A stretch of DNA of 64,000 nt. Origin: Chryseobacterium sediminis (GTDB lineage: Bacteria > Bacteroidota > Bacteroidia > Flavobacteriales > Weeksellaceae). Below are positions 62,286 to 64,000 of the stretch, in pieces (positions within the stretch are counted from its first letter, which is position 1; every line of letters starts with the position of its first letter). The translations under genes and the position numbers were made by a program. The stretch spans positions 2,597,937 to 2,661,936 of the forward strand of contig NZ_VUNZ01000001.1 in NCBI RefSeq assembly GCF_008386505.1, written 5' to 3'. A model generated the notes under the pieces. That model saw only the letters and a list, made by a program, of their open reading frames with translations. It was not told the origin of the DNA and searched no databases.

Positions 62286-64000
62286 AACTTGGACTTTATT
62301 TATTATCATATTATTATTCCCGATATTTATTTTTTCTCAACAGCAATCTAACCGATTGTCCAGTAAAAAAGATAGTATATTACCGGGAATGTCAACTTCT
62401 ATTCCTTTTACATTAGAAAATAATTCAGATGAAAACAGGACGTATGATATATCAGTCACTACTTCAAGCTCTTCTATTACACCCATTTTAGCTAAAGGAG
62501 AATTTCAGATTGCTGCCCATGAAACATCAGCTTATCTGGTTCCTTTGCGTATTTCAGCAGAAACAAGCCAGGGCAGTTATTCTGTAACACTGAACATGAC
62601 TGATCGTAACAACGGGATATCCTTTACAAAAACATCAGAAATAACAGTTTCAGGAAACAGAAATATTTCCCTTACCGCTCTGGACTCCCCTGAGTTTGTA
62701 AGGGCCGGAGAGACCATCCGGGCTTCTTTTCTCCTGAAAAACAATGGTAATATAACAGAGAATATTCATCTTGAAAGTAAAAATGCCATTCTTGACAATG
62801 AGGTTTCATCAGTATTAGAACCTAATGAATCAAAAATCATTACAATACATAAAGTCACAAACCCTGAACTTGGTCAAAATGAATTTCAGAACCTTAATCT
62901 TTCGGTATACTCACAAGGTAATCTCAAGGAAGTTCAAAACCTTTATGTAAGCACTCAGGTTATATCGGTAAAACCCTCTGAAAACGATATTTACCACAGA
63001 CTTCCTGTTGCTCTTTCATTATCTTTCATCGGAATGCAGAATATGGGAGTTTACAATGATGGCTTTCAGGGAGAAATTTATGGTAAAGGAACATTGGATA
63101 AAGACAACAAAAACCAGATCGAATTCCGGGCGGTGACTCACAATCCTGTAGATCTCAATACTTTTACACAATATGAAGAATATTTTGTGAATTATAAACG
63201 GGATAATTTCTTTATTCACCTTGGTGACAAAACCTATTCTTCCTCTTATTTAACGGAGTTTGCAAGATATGGCCGCGGGGCAGAAATCCGGTATGATTTT
63301 AATAAAGTAAGTTTGGGTGGCTTCTATAATCATCCCAGATTTTTCAGAGATATTAAGGATGAATTTAATATATATTCCAGCTTCAAAATCCGGAAAGAAT
63401 CAGAAATTTCGGTTGGATATCTTTACAAGACTCCAAGAAAAGAGGAAATACGATACGGAGATCTAAGACTGGATTCAGATGCACATCTTCCTTATGCTAA
63501 AGGAAAATTCAAGATATCAAGAAACATTAATGTATCTGGAGAATTGGCCTATAGTACTACAAAAAAAACGGATGGAACCGCTTATATGCTGCAGGCTGAT
63601 GCTACTTTTGAAAAACTCAACGGAAGTTTAATATATGTAAAAGCAAGTCCTGAATTTGCAGGATATTTTACGAATACAAATACCTTTAACGGCAATATTA
63701 ACTATAAAATTTCCAGAAAGCTCAGTGCTTTTGTTAATTATACACAGGATGTTAAAAATTTCCAGAGAGACACTCTGTTTTTAGCAGCTCCCTACAGACA
63801 GTATTTACAATATGGAGTACAATATAAATACCGCTCAAATGGATCTGTTATTCTTAATAGCGGATATCAAAAGTATCAGGATCGTCTGGAACCCAGACAG
63901 TTTGATTATTATGAACGGTTTTTTAAGGTAAGTGTTGACCAGCAGATCGGAATGTTTCAGGTAAATCTGGAAGGACAATTCGGTAAAACAGACAATTATC
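62278..64000 (+). CDS. large outer-membrane barrel protein with N-terminal Ig-like domains, 3' truncated by the window
   Basis: Open frame from the ATG at 62278 to the window edge, 574 codons visible. Signal peptide 1-21 (IFSQ). Two Ig-like/COG1470-type domains follow: SILPGMSTSIPFTLENNSDENRTYDISV (about 33-60) and SPEFVRAGETIRASFLLKNNGNITENIHL (about 140-168). From about residue 240 the sequence turns into outer-membrane barrel strands with alternating aromatic ends (LPVALSLSFIGMQN, YEEYFVNYKRDNFFIHLGDKTYSS, GSLIYVKASPEFAGYF, KLSAFVNYTQDVKNF). There is no TonB plug motif. It could be an usher-like export pore for the small secreted protein at 60801 (inference). Translationally coupled to the gene before it. 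Confidence 0.75.
   Translation, partial: MIRTWTLFIIILLFPIFIFSQQQSNRLSSKKDSILPGMSTSIPFTLENNSDENRTYDISVTTSSSSITPILAKGEFQIAAHETSAYLVPLRISAETSQGSYSVTLNMTDRNNGISFTKTSEITVSGNRNISLTALDSPEFVRAGETIRASFLLKNNGNITENIHLESKNAILDNEVSSVLEPNESKIITIHKVTNPELGQNEFQNLNLSVYSQGNLKEVQNLYVSTQVISVKPSENDIYHRLPVALSLSFIGMQNMGVYNDGFQGEIYGKGTLDKDNKNQIEFRAVTHNPVDLNTFTQYEEYFVNYKRDNFFIHLGDKTYSSSYLTEFARYGRGAEIRYDFNKVSLGGFYNHPRFFRDIKDEFNIYSSFKIRKESEISVGYLYKTPRKEEIRYGDLRLDSDAHLPYAKGKFKISRNINVSGELAYSTTKKTDGTAYMLQADATFEKLNGSLIYVKASPEFAGYFTNTNTFNGNINYKISRKLSAFVNYTQDVKNFQRDTLFLAAPYRQYLQYGVQYKYRSNGSVILNSGYQKYQDRLEPRQFDYYERFFKVSVDQQIGMFQVNLEGQFGKTDNY

Noticed and set aside
1..64000. CRISPR arrays, tRNA, rRNA or transposase genes
   Set aside because: I looked for regularly spaced repeats, T-loop-like GGTTCGA motifs and DDE transposase patterns and found none that hold up by eye.

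Overview
The window looks like a chromosomal segment of a flavobacterium of the Chryseobacterium type. The signs are low GC, Bacteroidota -7 promoter boxes of the form TAnnTTTG in front of many genes, few Shine-Dalgarno sequences, several type IX secretion (T9SS) cargo proteins with type A or type B sorting domains, two SusC/SusD pairs, a zinc-free type B L31 and a fused isobutyryl-CoA mutase. I see no rRNA, tRNA, CRISPR array, transposase or prophage block.

Layout. 1-2600: the end of accA, a secreted paralog-family protein and tsf. 2975-10307: two giant tandem T9SS type B surface proteins and a carboxypeptidase-regulatory-like protein. 10591-12671: two more members of the paralog family around trmB. 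12821-14633: rplM-rpsI-rpsB on the minus strand. 14985-23864: a DUF3667 protein, icmF, a Dph6-type ATPase, a serine hydrolase, a PadR/membrane-protein pair and a 2H phosphoesterase. 23896-31281: an M64 protease operon, ruvC, a DUF4407 protein, an exported tail-collar protein with a T9SS partner, a KTSC protein and an M43 protease. 31629-36994: guaB and a five-gene ECF sigma/DUF4252 operon. 37095-42573: a GlmU-family protein, rpmE2, a beta-helix lipoprotein with a MazG-like enzyme, aroA and a secreted unknown.

42792-60625 looks like a phosphorus or phospholipid scavenging island. It holds a PI-PLC-like lipoprotein, a GDPD-like/alkaline phosphatase fusion in an operon with one SusCD pair, and a Tat-exported phosphocholine-type phospholipase C behind a second SusCD pair. 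An SDR enzyme and an Omp85-like barrel lie between them.

60801 to the window end is the most novel-looking locus. It encodes a small Ala/Thr-rich secreted beta-protein, a two-domain periplasmic protein resembling the WxL-interacting (DUF916/DUF3324) architecture or a pilus chaperone, and a large outer-membrane barrel with N-terminal Ig-like domains that runs off the window. A terminator-like hairpin follows the small subunit. I read this as a candidate surface-fibre or surface-coat assembly system.

Many start codons were corrected. In several genes an in-frame TTG that would extend the reading frame is actually the end of a TAnnTTTG promoter box, and the true ATG lies about 16-30 bases downstream.
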